Shown here: positions 24,088-35,325 of the stretch, piece by piece
Numbering within the stretch: position 1 is the first letter of the stretch
Layout of the letters: the number at the start of each line of letters is the position of its first letter
Origin: Corynebacterium hansenii
Lineage (GTDB): Bacteria; Actinomycetota; Actinomycetes; Mycobacteriales; Mycobacteriaceae
Direction: 5' to 3'
DNA: 64,000 nucleotides
Assembly (NCBI RefSeq): GCF_030408795.1
Contig: NZ_CP047211.1
Coordinates: forward strand, 2,294,001-2,358,000
Translations under genes and position numbers: made by a program
Notes under the pieces: generated by a model
What the model saw: the letters and a program-made list of their open reading frames with translations, nothing else
What the model was told of the DNA's origin: nothing
The model's database searches: none

Positions 24088-25680
24088 ATGAACGCGACCA
24101 CGACCGAGACCGAACGCGCCACCGGCGCGCAGGACATCCGCAATCCCCTGACGCCCGACGTCGTCGAACGGCTGCTCAAGCGCGCCTCCGTCGCGGGGTC
24201 CGAAACCCGCACCATCTCCTCCCCCTTCACCGGCGAACCGCTGGCGGACATCCCCGTCGGCGACGCCGCCGACGTCGAGCGGGCCTTCGACCGCGCCCGG
24301 TTCGCGCAGGCCGCATGGGCGCGCGTGCCCGTCGCCTCGCGCCGCGAGGTCCTGCACCGCTTCCACGACCTTGTGCTAACCCACCAGGACCAGCTGATGG
24401 ACGTCGTGCAGGCGGAGACCGGCAAGAACCGCGCCTCGGCGTTCGAGGAAGTCCTCCACGTGGCCATCACCGCCCGCTACTACGGCAACCAGGCGGAGGA
24501 CCTGCTCAAGCCGGCGAAGGCCCACGGCGCGCTGCCGGTGCTCAGCCCGACCACGGTGCACCACCACCCCAAGGGCGTCGTCGGCGTGATCAGCCCGTGG
24601 AATTACCCGCTGACGCTGGCGGTCTCCGACGCCGTCGCCGCGGTCATGGCGGGCAACGCGATCGTGCTCAAGCCCGACTCCACCACGCCGTTCTCCGCGC
24701 TGATGGCCGTCGACCTGCTCTACCGCGCGGGCCTGCCGGAGGACGTGGTCCAGGTCGTGCCCGGCCCCGGCTCCGTCGTGGGCCAGGCGATCGTGGCCAA
24801 CGCCGATTACCTCATGTTCACCGGCTCCTCCGAGACCGGCCGCTCGCTGGCCAAGCAGTGCGGCGAGCGCCTGATCGGCTTCTCCGCGGAGCTCGGCGGC
24901 AAGAACCCGATGATCGTCGCCGAGGACGCCAACGTCGGCCAGGCCGTGGAGGGCGCCCGCATCGCGTGCTTCACCAACTCCGGCCACCTGTGCGTGTCCA
25001 TCGAGCGCATCTACGTCGCCGACGCCGTGTGGGACGAGTTCGTGCCGGCCTTCGCCGACCGCACCAAGGCCATGAGCCTGGGCCCCGGCTACGGCTGGGA
25101 CGTCGAGATGGGGTCGCTGCAGTCGCAGGGCCAGTTCGACATCGTGCAGAAGATGGTCCACGACGCCGTCGAGGCCGGCGCCACGGTGCTGGCCGGCGGC
25201 CGCGCCCGCCCGGACCTGGGCCCCCTGTTCTACGAGCCGACCGTGCTCACCGACGTCCCCGAGGGCGTCGAGCTGCTCACCGAGGAGGTCTTCGGCCCGG
25301 TGGTCGTGGTGCAGCGCGTCGCCGACGCCGAGGAGGCCATCCGCCGCGCCAACGACTCCCGCTACGGCCTCAACGCCTCGCTGTGGTGCTCGCCGTCGCG
25401 CGCGAAGGATCTGGCGCCGAAGATCCACGCCGGTTCCGTCAACGTCAACGACGGCTTCGCGGCCACCTTCGCCTCCGTCGACGCCCCGATGGGCGGCTTC
25501 AAGGAGTCCGGCGTCGGCCGCCGCCAGGGCGCCGAGGGCCTGCTGAAGTACACCGACGCCCAGACCGTCACCGTCCAGCGCCTCTCGCCGATTTCGATCC
25601 CGGTGCTGGAGCGCGAGACCTACGCGAAGGTATTCACCACCGCCCTGAAGCTGGGCAAGAAGTTCGGCATCCTGCCGTAG
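24088..25680 (+). CDS. gabD2: succinate-semialdehyde dehydrogenase (NADP+)
   Basis: A 530-residue aldehyde dehydrogenase. It most resembles GabD2 of actinobacteria, which oxidises succinic semialdehyde from GABA or from 2-oxoglutarate decarboxylation into succinate. Seen: 'GVISPWNYPLTLAVSDA', 'AIVLKPDSTTPFSAL', 'FTGSSETGRSLA', the general base E268 in ELGGKNP and the nucleophile C302 in 'NSGHLCVS'. The C-terminus 'PMGGFKESGVGRRQGAEG' is normal. The 30-residue N-terminal extension is common in this group. Leaderless start. Substrate is inferred from similarity. Confidence 0.88.
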   Translation: MNATTTETERATGAQDIRNPLTPDVVERLLKRASVAGSETRTISSPFTGEPLADIPVGDAADVERAFDRARFAQAAWARVPVASRREVLHRFHDLVLTHQDQLMDVVQAETGKNRASAFEEVLHVAITARYYGNQAEDLLKPAKAHGALPVLSPTTVHHHPKGVVGVISPWNYPLTLAVSDAVAAVMAGNAIVLKPDSTTPFSALMAVDLLYRAGLPEDVVQVVPGPGSVVGQAIVANADYLMFTGSSETGRSLAKQCGERLIGFSAELGGKNPMIVAEDANVGQAVEGARIACFTNSGHLCVSIERIYVADAVWDEFVPAFADRTKAMSLGPGYGWDVEMGSLQSQGQFDIVQKMVHDAVEAGATVLAGGRARPDLGPLFYEPTVLTDVPEGVELLTEEVFGPVVVVQRVADAEEAIRRANDSRYGLNASLWCSPSRAKDLAPKIHAGSVNVNDGFAATFASVDAPMGGFKESGVGRRQGAEGLLKYTDAQTVTVQRLSPISIPVLERETYAKVFTTALKLGKKFGILP

Positions 25681-25700
25681 GCGGGCGCGGCCCACGCACG

Positions 25701-25740
25701 AAAGCCCCGGCCCGGTGACATCGCACCGGTCCGGGGCTTT
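25701..25740. terminator. bidirectional terminator between gabD2 and tRNA-Leu
   Basis: AAAGCCCCGG (25701-25710) pairs with CCGGGGCTTT (25731-25740), with an inner CCGGTG/CACCGG stem. Both strands end in a short T-run. Confidence 0.7.
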
Positions 25741-25749
25741 CGCGCGCGG

Positions 25750-25823
25750 TGCCCCCGGCGAGACTCGAACTCGCAACTCGCGGATTTTAAGTCCGCTGCC
25801 TCTGCCAATTGGGCCACGGGGGC
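25750..25823 (-). tRNA. tRNA-Leu (anticodon UAA), short variable loop
   Basis: Minus strand. Acceptor stem GCCCCCG/CGGGGGC, D-loop with the GG pair, anticodon arm GCGGA-CTTAAAA-TCCGC with anticodon TAA, a 5-nt variable region (GAGTT), T arm GCGAG-TTCGAGT-CTCGC, and A as discriminator. CC is encoded next but then G, so CCA is only partly encoded. Bacterial tRNA-Leu usually has a long variable arm; its absence here is notable. Confidence 0.88.
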
Positions 25824-25928
25824 TTGACGACGTCCCACGTCCAACGCGGGCCGTCGCAAAGCAGGAAATCGCGGGGAACCCGTCCGACCGTGCCGGAAAG
25901 CGGGCGCCCGCGCGGCACCGGGCGGGGC

Positions 25929-26942
25929 CTAACCCTGCGCGCGGGCCAGGCGCTCGTCGACCAGGCCGGCGACGATGCCGTCCAGGATATCCTTCTCGCT
26001 CACGTGGAATTCGAGGGGCACGGCGTCGCGGGTGCCCTTCTCCTTCGCCTCGGCGTTGGCGGCCTCGAACATGTCCATCAGGCCGTCGATGACCACGACG
26101 CCGCCGGCGAAGACGTCGGCGCGGCCCGGGTGCATGACGGGGTTCTCCGCCAGCGTCCGGCGGTCGGTGTCGAGCACCGACTGGTTCAGCGACCGCAGCG
26201 CGCCGAAACGCAGCGTCGACAGGTGGATCGCCGAGGGGTCGTAGGTCTCCAGGCCCTGCGCCAGCGCCGTCAGCGTGGTGAACGTGCCCGCGCACCCGAC
26301 GATGGTGCGGGCGCCGGCCAGCGGCACGGACTCCAGCACCCGCTTGGTCTGGTCCGCGACGTAGCGCCGCGCGGCCTCCACCTGGTCCGGCGGCGGCGGG
26401 GAATCGACCAGGAACCGCTCCGTCAGGCGGACGCTGCCCATCGGCACCGACAGCGCCCCGTGCACCGTGCCGTCGTAATCGCCGACGATCACCTCCGTCG
26501 ACCCGCCGCCGACGTCGATGACGCAGAACGGGCCCTCCTCCGGGTGGAAGTCGTCGACCGCCCCGCGGAAGGACAGCGCCGCCTCCTCGTCACCCGAGAT
26601 GACCTGCGCCTCCACTCCCCAATCGGAGAGGATCTCGCGGGTCATGGCGAAGAACTCGTCGCGATTCGACGCATCGCGCGAGGCGGACGTCGCCACCATG
26701 CGCACGGCCTCCACGCCCTCGGCGCGCATCAGGTCGGCGTAATTCGTCAGGGCCCCGCGGACGCGCTCCAGTGCGGCATCCGCCAACCGGCCCGTGGCGT
26801 CCACGCCCTCGCCCAGGCGGACGATCTCCATCACGCGGTGCAGCTCGGTCAGTTCCAGCACGCCGTCATCGCCGCGGCGCACGTCGGTGATGAGCATGCG
26901 GATCGAGTTCGTGCCGCAGTCCACGGCCCCGAAGCGGGTCAT
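25929..26942 (-). CDS. ppx: exopolyphosphatase/guanosine pentaphosphatase family protein
   Basis: A 337-residue member of the Ppx/GppA family, which removes phosphate from polyphosphate or converts pppGpp to ppGpp. The ASKHA-fold phosphate loops are visible: 'AVDCGTNSIRMLITD', 'TSASRDASNRDEF', 'SGDEEAALSFRGA', 'CVIDVGGGSTEVIVG' and 'GCAGTFTTLTAL'. It is the short form (no extra C-terminal domains) as in mycobacterial Rv1026. The ATG overlaps the DUF501 stop (ATGA), so it is translationally coupled. It lies in the conserved eno-divIC-DUF501-ppx order. Confidence 0.93.
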   Translation of the reverse strand: MTRFGAVDCGTNSIRMLITDVRRGDDGVLELTELHRVMEIVRLGEGVDATGRLADAALERVRGALTNYADLMRAEGVEAVRMVATSASRDASNRDEFFAMTREILSDWGVEAQVISGDEEAALSFRGAVDDFHPEEGPFCVIDVGGGSTEVIVGDYDGTVHGALSVPMGSVRLTERFLVDSPPPPDQVEAARRYVADQTKRVLESVPLAGARTIVGCAGTFTTLTALAQGLETYDPSAIHLSTLRFGALRSLNQSVLDTDRRTLAENPVMHPGRADVFAGGVVVIDGLMDMFEAANAEAKEKGTRDAVPLEFHVSEKDILDGIVAGLVDERLARAQG

Positions 26943-27469
26943 CCGTCGCCCCTCTCGATGCCGAGCTCGGCGCACGTCGGCCAATCCGCCGGGATGGCAG
27001 TGCCGCGCAGGCCGGTGCCCTCGGCCGCCAGCGCCACGGCCTCGGTGCCCAGCCGGAAATGCTCCGGGCCCTCCGCCAGCGCATACGCGATGAGCACGTG
27101 CAGGCACTTCACCCGATCGGGCATGCCGCCGCCCGAGAAATCCGTGCCCAGATCCTCGATGGCGTTGCGCTCGCGCAGGTAATGCTCGTGGGCGGCGCGG
27201 TAATCCGCCGCCAGCTCCTCGTCCTCCAGCAGGCGCGCCGACATGTCGCGCATCACGCCGGCGACCTCCAGGCGCGAGGCCTCGGCGGTCAGGCGCGGAT
27301 CCGTCAAGTAGTGCAGCGTCGGAAACGGCGTGCCGTCATCCAGGCGCGGCGCGGTCTTCACCACGCCGGGCGCGCCGTCCGGGCACCGGTAGGAGATCTC
27401 CAGCACGCCACGCGGGGTGCGGCCCAGCTGTTCGGCCACGGCCTCCAAATCGGCGGGGTCGACGGTCAT
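26939..27469 (-). CDS. DUF501 family protein
   Basis: A 176-residue soluble protein conserved in actinobacteria between divIC and ppx. Seen: 'EISYRCPDGAPGVVKTAPRL', 'FPTLHYLTDPRL', 'DFSGGGMPDRVKCLHVLIAY' with a conserved cysteine and histidine, and 'GPEHFRLGTEAVALA'. No catalytic function is established that I know of. Start ATG 27469 is preferred over one 20 codons upstream because AGGAGG lies directly before it. It overlaps ppx by four bases. Confidence 0.88.
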   Translation of the reverse strand: MTVDPADLEAVAEQLGRTPRGVLEISYRCPDGAPGVVKTAPRLDDGTPFPTLHYLTDPRLTAEASRLEVAGVMRDMSARLLEDEELAADYRAAHEHYLRERNAIEDLGTDFSGGGMPDRVKCLHVLIAYALAEGPEHFRLGTEAVALAAEGTGLRGTAIPADWPTCAELGIERGDG

Positions 27470-27542
27470 GGCGGATCCTCCTGTCCCCGCCGCGGACGGC
27501 CGGGGTGTGTCACGATTGTTCACGGTCATTTCAAAAATACGG

Positions 27543-28106
27543 TCACTGCGGCGGTGGCCCGGCGTCGGGTTGCGGCTCCGGCGCGGGCTCGGGCACGGTG
27601 GGCAGCCGATCCGGTCGCGTCGCCTCGTCGCGCGCGGGGTTCGCCGGCTTCTCCTTTTGCGGGGGCACCGACACCGAATCCCACAACTGCGCGTACCACG
27701 GCTTCGCCGGCGGCGCCTCGGCGCCCACCGGTTCCTCGCCCGGGCCCGCCCCCAGCGCCGGGTCGATGATGCGGAACGGGGTTTCGCCCTCCTCGACCAG
27801 CCCGAGCCGGATCCGGGCCTGCTCCTTCACGTACCCCGGGTCGGAGAAACGGTCCTTCTCCGCCTGCAGCTGGCGGGTCCGCTCCTCCATCCGCGCGATG
27901 TTCTCCCTGGTCTTCGCCAGTTCGGCGCGCTGTTCGGCGAAGGTCCGCAGCGGCATGGCCAACGTCAGCACCAGGAACACCAGCAGCAGGGCCATGGTCA
28001 GCGTCTGGCCCGTCGTCAGCGACGACAGCCCCCCGCCGCCCCGCCGATCCGACGCGGTCGCGGCGCTTCCCCCTCGCCCTCGGCGGCCACGCGCTGTTGT
28101 TCCCAT
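27543..28106 (-). CDS. divIC: FtsB/DivIC family septum formation initiator
   Basis: A 187-residue bitopic cell-division protein. A basic Gly-rich N-terminus is followed by a membrane helix ('TLTMALLLVFLVLTLAMPL') and an extracytoplasmic coiled coil ('FAEQRAELAKTRENIARMEE'), ending in 'YVKEQARIRLGLVEEGETPF', the family hallmark. The C-terminal 60 residues are Pro-rich and disordered, as in mycobacterial homologues. It joins the FtsQ/FtsL complex at the septum. It stands between eno and DUF501 in the conserved order; a terminator separates it from eno. Confidence 0.9.
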   Translation of the reverse strand: MGTTARGRRGRGGSAATASDRRGGGGLSSLTTGQTLTMALLLVFLVLTLAMPLRTFAEQRAELAKTRENIARMEERTRQLQAEKDRFSDPGYVKEQARIRLGLVEEGETPFRIIDPALGAGPGEEPVGAEAPPAKPWYAQLWDSVSVPPQKEKPANPARDEATRPDRLPTVPEPAPEPQPDAGPPPQ

Positions 28107-28135
28107 GCCCGGAAGCATACCCGGCGGCCCACGCG

Positions 28136-28172
28136 AAAAGGGGCCGGGTCGATGAACGACCCGGCCCCTTTT
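28136..28172. terminator. bidirectional terminator between eno and divIC
   Basis: AAAAGGGGCCGGGTC/GACCCGGCCCCTTTT, a perfect 15-bp stem with a 7-nt loop and a T-run on both strands. Confidence 0.8.
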
Positions 28173-28176
28173 CCGA

Positions 28177-28269
28177 CCGGATTCCGCCGTGCCCGCCCCA
28201 CCGTCACGCGGTTGGGGCGGCGGCCGTCACTCGGCCGGATTCCGCCGTGCCCGCCCCACCGTCACGCGG
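28177..28269. repeat. 35-bp direct repeat downstream of eno
   Basis: 28177-28211 and 28235-28269 are identical (starting CCGGATTCCGCCGTG), 58 bp apart. No function is apparent. Confidence 0.7.
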
Positions 28270-28290
28270 CGGGGACGGCGGCGGAGCGGC

Positions 28291-29574
<1,284 letters not shown>

Positions 29575-29718
29575 TCACCTTTCCGCCGGAACCGTTCCGG
29601 CCACATGACATAGATTGTGGCACGTTTGCGCGGATCGCGCCGCTGCGGGAACCGGCGCCCGGAGCCCCGGAACGGGGGCCGCTTTGCGACGGCCCGGCCG
29701 CCGCGGGCGCCGCCGCGG

Positions 29719-30606
29719 TCAGGCCGGCTGGTTCAGCGCGTAGTTGGCGGCGGCGTCGCGGACGTCGCGGACGTATTCGTCGGACTGGTTGTAGGACCGG
29801 ATCGCCGACGTCCAGTCCTCCGGAGTGGACAAATCCCGGCCGCCGGAGCACAGCAGGCGGGCGGCGGAGGCCGCGGCGTCGTCGATGTTGTGCGGGTCGG
29901 CGACGCCGTCGCCGCTGGCGTCGATTCCGTACCGGCGCCACGTTTCCGGGATGAACTGCATCGGTCCCACGGCCCGATCGTGTTCGGAATCACCGTCGAG
30001 TTCGCCGCCGTCGGTGTCCCGGATCTCCGCGAAGCCGGGCGATCCGTCGAGCGGCACGCCGATGATCGACGGGCGGACGACGCCGTCGGCCTGGATTTCG
30101 GCGGGCTTGAGCCAGTCGCCGGTGTACGTGCCGTGGCGCGTCTCCACCTGGCCGAGCCCGGCCAGCGTGTTCCACGACAGGTGGCATCCCGGCCACGATT
30201 CGGCGGCGAGGACCTCGGCGTTGCCGTAGGCGCGCAGCGCCGCGGAGGGGATGCGGGTCGACGCCGCGATGGGCTTCGCCCATTCCGTCAGCTGGTCGGC
30301 GGTGCGGCCCGGGGCGTGGACGTCGATGCGCGGCGCGGGCTCGGCGGCGGCGGGCGGCACGTTGTCCGGGATCGGCTGCATGGTGAAGGGCAGCTTCACC
30401 GGGCCCGCGAACATGGTCATCGCCCCGACCATCGCGATGACGGCGATCACGGCGATCGTCGTGAAGCCGAGGCAGCCGCAGCCCCTGGACCGCCGATCCT
30501 TGCCGCCATTCCGCCCCGACCTCCCCCGGGGATCGCCGGACCAGGACGGCACGGCGCGGCTCCGGCCGCGTCGGCCGCCGCCACGTGAATCAGCGAAGTC
30601 GGACAC
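29719..30606 (-). CDS. lytic transglycosylase-like membrane-anchored protein (LpqU-like)
   Basis: About 295 residues: a basic N-terminus, a membrane helix ('FTTIAVIAVIAMVGAMTMFA', residues ~48-67), then a lysozyme-like domain. It contains 'LSWNTLAGLGQVETRHGTY' with the catalytic glutamate, 'AVGPMQFIPETWRRYG', 'DPHNIDDAAASAARLL' and 'AIRSYNQSDEYVRDV', typical of the soluble lytic transglycosylase B-like group that cleaves peptidoglycan. Its place between mazG and eno matches lpqU (Rv1022) in mycobacteria, but no lipobox cysteine is evident. Start GTG 30606 follows a TAGGAT -10 by eight bases; a TTG three codons earlier overlaps that -10. Confidence 0.85.
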   Translation of the reverse strand: MSDFADSRGGGRRGRSRAVPSWSGDPRGRSGRNGGKDRRSRGCGCLGFTTIAVIAVIAMVGAMTMFAGPVKLPFTMQPIPDNVPPAAAEPAPRIDVHAPGRTADQLTEWAKPIAASTRIPSAALRAYGNAEVLAAESWPGCHLSWNTLAGLGQVETRHGTYTGDWLKPAEIQADGVVRPSIIGVPLDGSPGFAEIRDTDGGELDGDSEHDRAVGPMQFIPETWRRYGIDASGDGVADPHNIDDAAASAARLLCSGGRDLSTPEDWTSAIRSYNQSDEYVRDVRDAAANYALNQPA

Positions 30607-30614
30607 GGGAGCCA

Positions 30615-30620
30615 ATCCTA
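30615..30620 (-). promoter_or_regulatory. -10 element of the transglycosylase gene
   Basis: TAGGAT on the minus strand, eight bases before GTG 30606; suggests leaderless transcription. Confidence 0.5.
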
Positions 30621-30652
30621 CGGATCAGCCCGCCAAGTGGGGAACTAGCTGG

Positions 30653-31708
30653 TCACTCCGGCGTTTCGCCGGTCTCGAGGGTGTCCAGGTACGCCAGGAA
30701 TTCGCGGGCGACGAAGCGGGTGCGGGCCTCCGAGCCGGACTCCAGCTCCAACCCCGGAGTCGGGCACATGAGATCGACCGGGATGTCCGAGTCGGCAAGG
30801 CCCATGCGGCGGGCGCGGCGGATGGCCTCCTCCGCCAGCGACAGCGCCGGCAGGTACTGGGCGGGCTGCGAGCGCGGGCCGCCTCGGCCGGCGTCCCAGG
30901 CGGCCTCCTGCTCCTCCAGCGGCATCAGTTCCGCGCCTTCGCCGGTGTCGCGCGAGCCGTCGAAGAGGTAGGGCTTGCGGCGGCGCATCTTGTCCACGAA
31001 GGCCGCGGCGACGTCCTCGATGTCGAAGTCCTCGGCGACCTCCGCCTGGAACAGCACCTGCAGCAGCAGATCCGACAGTTCGCCGCGGATGTCGCCGCCC
31101 TCGCCGACGGCGTCGATGAACTCGAAGGCTTCCTCGATGAGGTACGGCAGCAGGCTGGCGTGGGTCTGCCCGGCCTCCCATTCGCCGGTGCGGCGGGCGG
31201 CGGCCATGACGTCGATGGCCTCGGCCAACCGCGGGAACCGCTCCCCTGCGGCTCCCGGACCGGGCGCCTCCCGCGGGGTCTCCTGCCACTGGGAGGCGGC
31301 CTCAGCCCGCTGATCGGACTCCGGTTGGGCCCAGTCCCCCGGCTGGGCGGCGGCCGCGGGTTGCTCCGCCTCCCCCGGGCCATTGCTTTGCGACGGCGCC
31401 CCGGCCCCGGTTCCGATGGCCGCGGCCGGCGCGGCGGCCTCGATCGCCGCCGGCGGATTCGGGGCGACGCCGAGCCCGACGTCGTAGACCTTCTCCCCCG
31501 CGGCCATGCGGTCCAGGACCTCGTCGTTCTCCACGTCGGTGGTGACCAGCACCTCGGCGTCGGCCACGGAATGCCCGCCGGCGTCGGCGATGGCCCATCG
31601 GACGCGGATCGGCACCTCCTCGGTGTACGCCACCTGCCCCGTCAGCAGGCCCGCCGCCTCGAGCGGGATGGCGGTGGGGAACCGCGGGTCCAACACGATG
31701 ATGGTCAT
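30653..31708 (-). CDS. mazG: MazG family nucleoside triphosphate pyrophosphohydrolase, extended
   Basis: A 351-residue NTP pyrophosphohydrolase that removes non-canonical nucleotides such as 5-OH-dCTP in mycobacteria. The all-alpha MazG core has the metal motif EExxE...ExxD in '[11 protein letters not shown]' and '[18 protein letters not shown]'. Only one MazG domain is evident. The N-terminal 190 residues are a small beta-rich part plus a long Gln/Pro/Ala linker, longer than in E. coli. It overlaps mfd by four bases (ATGA), so it is translated with mfd, a DNA-repair gene, fitting a nucleotide-pool and DNA-integrity role. Confidence 0.9.
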   Translation of the reverse strand: MTIIVLDPRFPTAIPLEAAGLLTGQVAYTEEVPIRVRWAIADAGGHSVADAEVLVTTDVENDEVLDRMAAGEKVYDVGLGVAPNPPAAIEAAAPAAAIGTGAGAPSQSNGPGEAEQPAAAAQPGDWAQPESDQRAEAASQWQETPREAPGPGAAGERFPRLAEAIDVMAAARRTGEWEAGQTHASLLPYLIEEAFEFIDAVGEGGDIRGELSDLLLQVLFQAEVAEDFDIEDVAAAFVDKMRRRKPYLFDGSRDTGEGAELMPLEEQEAAWDAGRGGPRSQPAQYLPALSLAEEAIRRARRMGLADSDIPVDLMCPTPGLELESGSEARTRFVAREFLAYLDTLETGETPE

Positions 31709-34700
31709 TTCCGATCCTTTCCGCCGGGGGCGCCGCCGACGATGTCCATGACGGGGATGCCCGCCATCCCGGTCAGGAAATCGGCGACCCATTGCACGAG
31801 CGCGACATCGCGCACGGGCTTGGCCCGCAAACCCTTCCCTTCCTTCGGAACCGCCACGGAAACGGTCCGCGATGCGGCCCGATACGTCGATTGCGGATGC
31901 AGGCGCTTCAACCGCACCTGTTTCGAATCGGCGAGCTCCATGGGACCTATCTTAATGTGAGAACCGGCCGTTTGAACTTCATGCACGCCGAACTCGCGGC
32001 AAATGATTCGCAGGCGCGAAATCGCCGCGAGGCGCTGCACCTCGATCGGCGGCTCTCCATAACGGTCGACCAGCTCGTCCAGGACGACGTCGATGTCCTC
32101 CATGGCCTGCGCCGACGCGAATTTCCGGTACGCCTCCAGGCGCAACCGCTCGGAATCGACGTAGGAGGCCGGGATGTTCGCGTCAACCGGCAAATCGATG
32201 CGGATTTCCTTCGGTTCCTGCGCGGAAGCGTCGGGCGTTTCGCCGTCGGCGACGGCCTTCATCGCCGCGACGGCTTCGCCGACCAATCGGACGTACATGT
32301 CGAAACCGACGCCGGAAATGTGTCCGGATTGTTCCGCGCCGAGCACATTTCCCGCTCCGCGCATTTCCAGATCCTTCATCGCGACGGCCATTCCGGCGCC
32401 GAGATCATTGTTCTGCGCGATGGTGGCCAACCGGTCGTAGGAATTCTCCGTCAGAGTCTGATCCGCCGGATACAGGAAATACGCGTACGCGCGCTCGCGG
32501 GACCGGCCCACGCGGCCGCGCAGCTGGTGCAGCTGCGAAAGGCCCATGTGGTGGGCGTTTTCCACGATCAGGGTGTTGGCGTTGGCGATGTCCAGGCCGG
32601 TTTCCACGATGGTCGTGCACACGAGCACGTCGAATTCGCGGTCCCAGAAACCCTGGACCGTGCGCTCGAGCATTTCCTCGCCCATTTGGCCGTGGGCCAC
32701 CACCACGCGCGCCTCGGGCACCAGGTCGCGGACCTTCTGCGCGGCCTTGTCGATGGTGCTGACCTTGTTGTGCAGGTAGAACACCTGGCCGTCGCGAAGC
32801 AGCTCGCGTCGGATCGCCGCGGCGATCTGCTTGTCGGACTGCGCGCCGACGTACGTCAACACCGGGTGGCGATCCTCCGGCGGAGTGAGGATCTGGCTCA
32901 TCTCGCGGATGCCGGCCATCGACATCTCCAGCGTGCGCGGGATCGGCGTCGCCGACATGGTCAGCACGTCGACGTGATTGCGCAGCGCCTTGATGTGCTC
33001 CTTGTGCTCGACGCCGAAGCGCTGCTCCTCGTCGACGATGACCAGGCCCAGCTGCTTCCACGACACGCCCGTCTGCAGCAGGCGGTGGGTGCCGATGACG
33101 ATGTCGACCGTGCCCTCGGCCAGCCCCTTGATGATCTCCTTCGACTCGCGCGTGGGAGTGAAGCGGCTCAGACCCCGGATGGTGACGGGGAAGCCCTCCA
33201 TGCGCTCGGTGAACGTGGCCAGGTGCTGCTGCGCCAGCAGCGTGGTGGGCACGAGCACGGCGACCTGGCGGCCGTCCTGCACCGCCTTGAACGCGGCGCG
33301 CAGGGCGACCTCGGTCTTGCCGTAGCCGACGTCGCCGATGAGCACGCGGTCCATCGGCGCCGGCTTCTCCATGTCCGCCTTGATCTCGGCGATGGCGGTG
33401 AGCTGGTCCTCGGTTTCGGCGAAGGGGAAGTTGTCCTCCATCTCCGTCTGCCACGGCGAGTCCGGCGCGAAGGCGTGGCCCGGCGCGGCCTGCCGCTCGG
33501 CGTAGAGCTTGACCAGCTCCTCGGCGATTTCGCGCACCGCCCCGCGGGCCTTGCGCTTGGTGGTCTTCCAGTCGGAGCCGCCCATCTTCGACAGGGTGGG
33601 CTTCTCGCCGCCGACGTAGCGGGTCAGCTGGTCCAGGCTCTCCATGGGCACGTAGAGCTGGTCGGGCGGCCCGCCGCGCTTGCCGGAGGCGTACTCGAGC
33701 ACGACGTATTCCCGCCGCGCCTGGTCGTCGCCGGTGCCGATGGTGCGTTCGGTGAGTTTGACGAAGCGCCCGATGCCGTGGGTGTCGTGCACGACGTAGT
33801 CGCCGGCCTCCAGCGCCAGCGGGTCGACGCGGTTGCGGCGCTTGGACGGCTTGCGGCGGCCGCCGCCGATGTCGGTGACGCGGTTGCCGGTGAGGTCGGC
33901 TTCGGCGATGAGCGTCAGCGCCCCGCCGTCGGTGCGCGGGAACACCAGGCCGCCGTGGCTGACGCCCTGGTAGACGGTGATGCGCCCCGGTTCGGGCTGT
34001 TCCGGGCCGGTGGCGATGCGGCAGGCGATGCCCGCTTCGCGGAACTTCTCCGCCTGGCGGCGCACGCCGGCCGGGGTCCCGGCGATGTAGGCCACGCGCT
34101 GCCCGTCGACCGTGGCCTCGCGCAGCTGGGCCATCATCGCGCCGATCGCCTTGAGGTCGCCGCGCGGTTCCGGGCCGGGCTCGTAGGTCAGCGGCAGCAC
34201 GTCGTCTTCGGTGATGCCGCCGTCGAGCATGCCGGGCGGGGAAATCGACCACCAGGGGGCGCGTCGCACGTCGTCGAGGTCGCGGTAGGCGCTGGCCTCC
34301 AGCCCGTCGGCCGGGATCGGCGCGCCGCCGCCCATCGCCGCGGTCTCCCAGGCGGCGGCCATGAACTCGTCGCCGGTGACGATCAGATCCGCCGCGCGCG
34401 ACCGGATCCGCTCGGGCCCGCACAGCAGGGTGTGGGCGTTTTCGGGCATCAGTTCGGGCAGCGGCACGAGCGGGCGGTCGGTCAGCAGCGGGATGAGGGC
34501 CTCCATGCCGTCGACCCACTGCCCATCGGAAATGCGCACGAGCATCTCCTGGACGTCACCCGAACGCTCCTTCGCCAGTTCCCCGGCGCGTGCGCGGACG
34601 GCGTCGTCGAGAAGCAGGGCCCGGCAGGCGTGGACCTCCACGACCTCGATCGGCCCGGCGCCCTCCTGCTCCGGGATGGTGCGCTGGTCGCCGACGGAGA

Positions 34701-35325
34701 ACAGGCGCAGCTCGGAGACCTCGTCGCCCCACAGCTCCACGCGGACCGGGTTGTCCGCCGTCGCCGGGAACACGTCGACGATGCCGCCGCGCACGGCGAA
34801 CTGCCCGCGCCGGCCGACCATGTCGACCCGCGAGTACCCGTGGCGCTCGAGCTTCTCCGGCAGATCCGGGACCTCTTCGTCGACGGCGATGCGGATCGGC
34901 CCCGCGCCGTCGTCGAGCACCGGCTGCACCAGCGAGCGCACCGCCGCGACGACGACGCGCACCTTCCCCGACTTCACCCCGGACAACACCGCCCGGCGCG
35001 TGGCCACGGTGTCGACCGCCGGCGACAGGCGCTCGTGCGGCAGCGTCTCCCACGACGGGAACATCGCGGCGCCGTCGCCGAGCATCGCGCGCAGCTCCGC
35101 CGTCAGATCCTCCGCCTCGCGCCCCGTCGCGGTCACCGCGAGCACGGGGACCTTCGCGGCCATCGCCGCGATCAGGTGCGGGCGGACGCGGTCGTTGCCG
35201 GTCAGGTGCAGCTCGGCGTCACCGAGATGCTTGACGACGCCCCTCAGCTGCGGCTCCCCCGCCACCACCTGGGCCAAACCCGACAGCGGGGCCACCATCG
35301 GGCCCGCCACCTTCGTGCCCGCCAT
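31705..35325 (-). CDS. mfd: transcription-repair coupling factor
   Basis: A 1206-residue translocase that displaces RNA polymerase stalled at DNA lesions and recruits UvrA. Order: UvrB-like N-terminus ('[16 protein letters not shown]', '[14 protein letters not shown]', degenerate ATPase), RNA-polymerase interaction domain around '[20 protein letters not shown]', then RecG-like helicase with Walker A '[20 protein letters not shown]', '[13 protein letters not shown]', '[13 protein letters not shown]', '[14 protein letters not shown]', and a C-terminal TRCF domain. Full length. Start overlaps the TetR stop by one base (TGATG); mazG follows with ATGA. Confidence 0.98.
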   Translation of the reverse strand: MAGTKVAGPMVAPLSGLAQVVAGEPQLRGVVKHLGDAELHLTGNDRVRPHLIAAMAAKVPVLAVTATGREAEDLTAELRAMLGDGAAMFPSWETLPHERLSPAVDTVATRRAVLSGVKSGKVRVVVAAVRSLVQPVLDDGAGPIRIAVDEEVPDLPEKLERHGYSRVDMVGRRGQFAVRGGIVDVFPATADNPVRVELWGDEVSELRLFSVGDQRTIPEQEGAGPIEVVEVHACRALLLDDAVRARAGELAKERSGDVQEMLVRISDGQWVDGMEALIPLLTDRPLVPLPELMPENAHTLLCGPERIRSRAADLIVTGDEFMAAAWETAAMGGGAPIPADGLEASAYRDLDDVRRAPWWSISPPGMLDGGITEDDVLPLTYEPGPEPRGDLKAIGAMMAQLREATVDGQRVAYIAGTPAGVRRQAEKFREAGIACRIATGPEQPEPGRITVYQGVSHGGLVFPRTDGGALTLIAEADLTGNRVTDIGGGRRKPSKRRNRVDPLALEAGDYVVHDTHGIGRFVKLTERTIGTGDDQARREYVVLEYASGKRGGPPDQLYVPMESLDQLTRYVGGEKPTLSKMGGSDWKTTKRKARGAVREIAEELVKLYAERQAAPGHAFAPDSPWQTEMEDNFPFAETEDQLTAIAEIKADMEKPAPMDRVLIGDVGYGKTEVALRAAFKAVQDGRQVAVLVPTTLLAQQHLATFTERMEGFPVTIRGLSRFTPTRESKEIIKGLAEGTVDIVIGTHRLLQTGVSWKQLGLVIVDEEQRFGVEHKEHIKALRNHVDVLTMSATPIPRTLEMSMAGIREMSQILTPPEDRHPVLTYVGAQSDKQIAAAIRRELLRDGQVFYLHNKVSTIDKAAQKVRDLVPEARVVVAHGQMGEEMLERTVQGFWDREFDVLVCTTIVETGLDIANANTLIVENAHHMGLSQLHQLRGRVGRSRERAYAYFLYPADQTLTENSYDRLATIAQNNDLGAGMAVAMKDLEMRGAGNVLGAEQSGHISGVGFDMYVRLVGEAVAAMKAVADGETPDASAQEPKEIRIDLPVDANIPASYVDSERLRLEAYRKFASAQAMEDIDVVLDELVDRYGEPPIEVQRLAAISRLRIICREFGVHEVQTAGSHIKIGPMELADSKQVRLKRLHPQSTYRAASRTVSVAVPKEGKGLRAKPVRDVALVQWVADFLTGMAGIPVMDIVGGAPGGKDRK

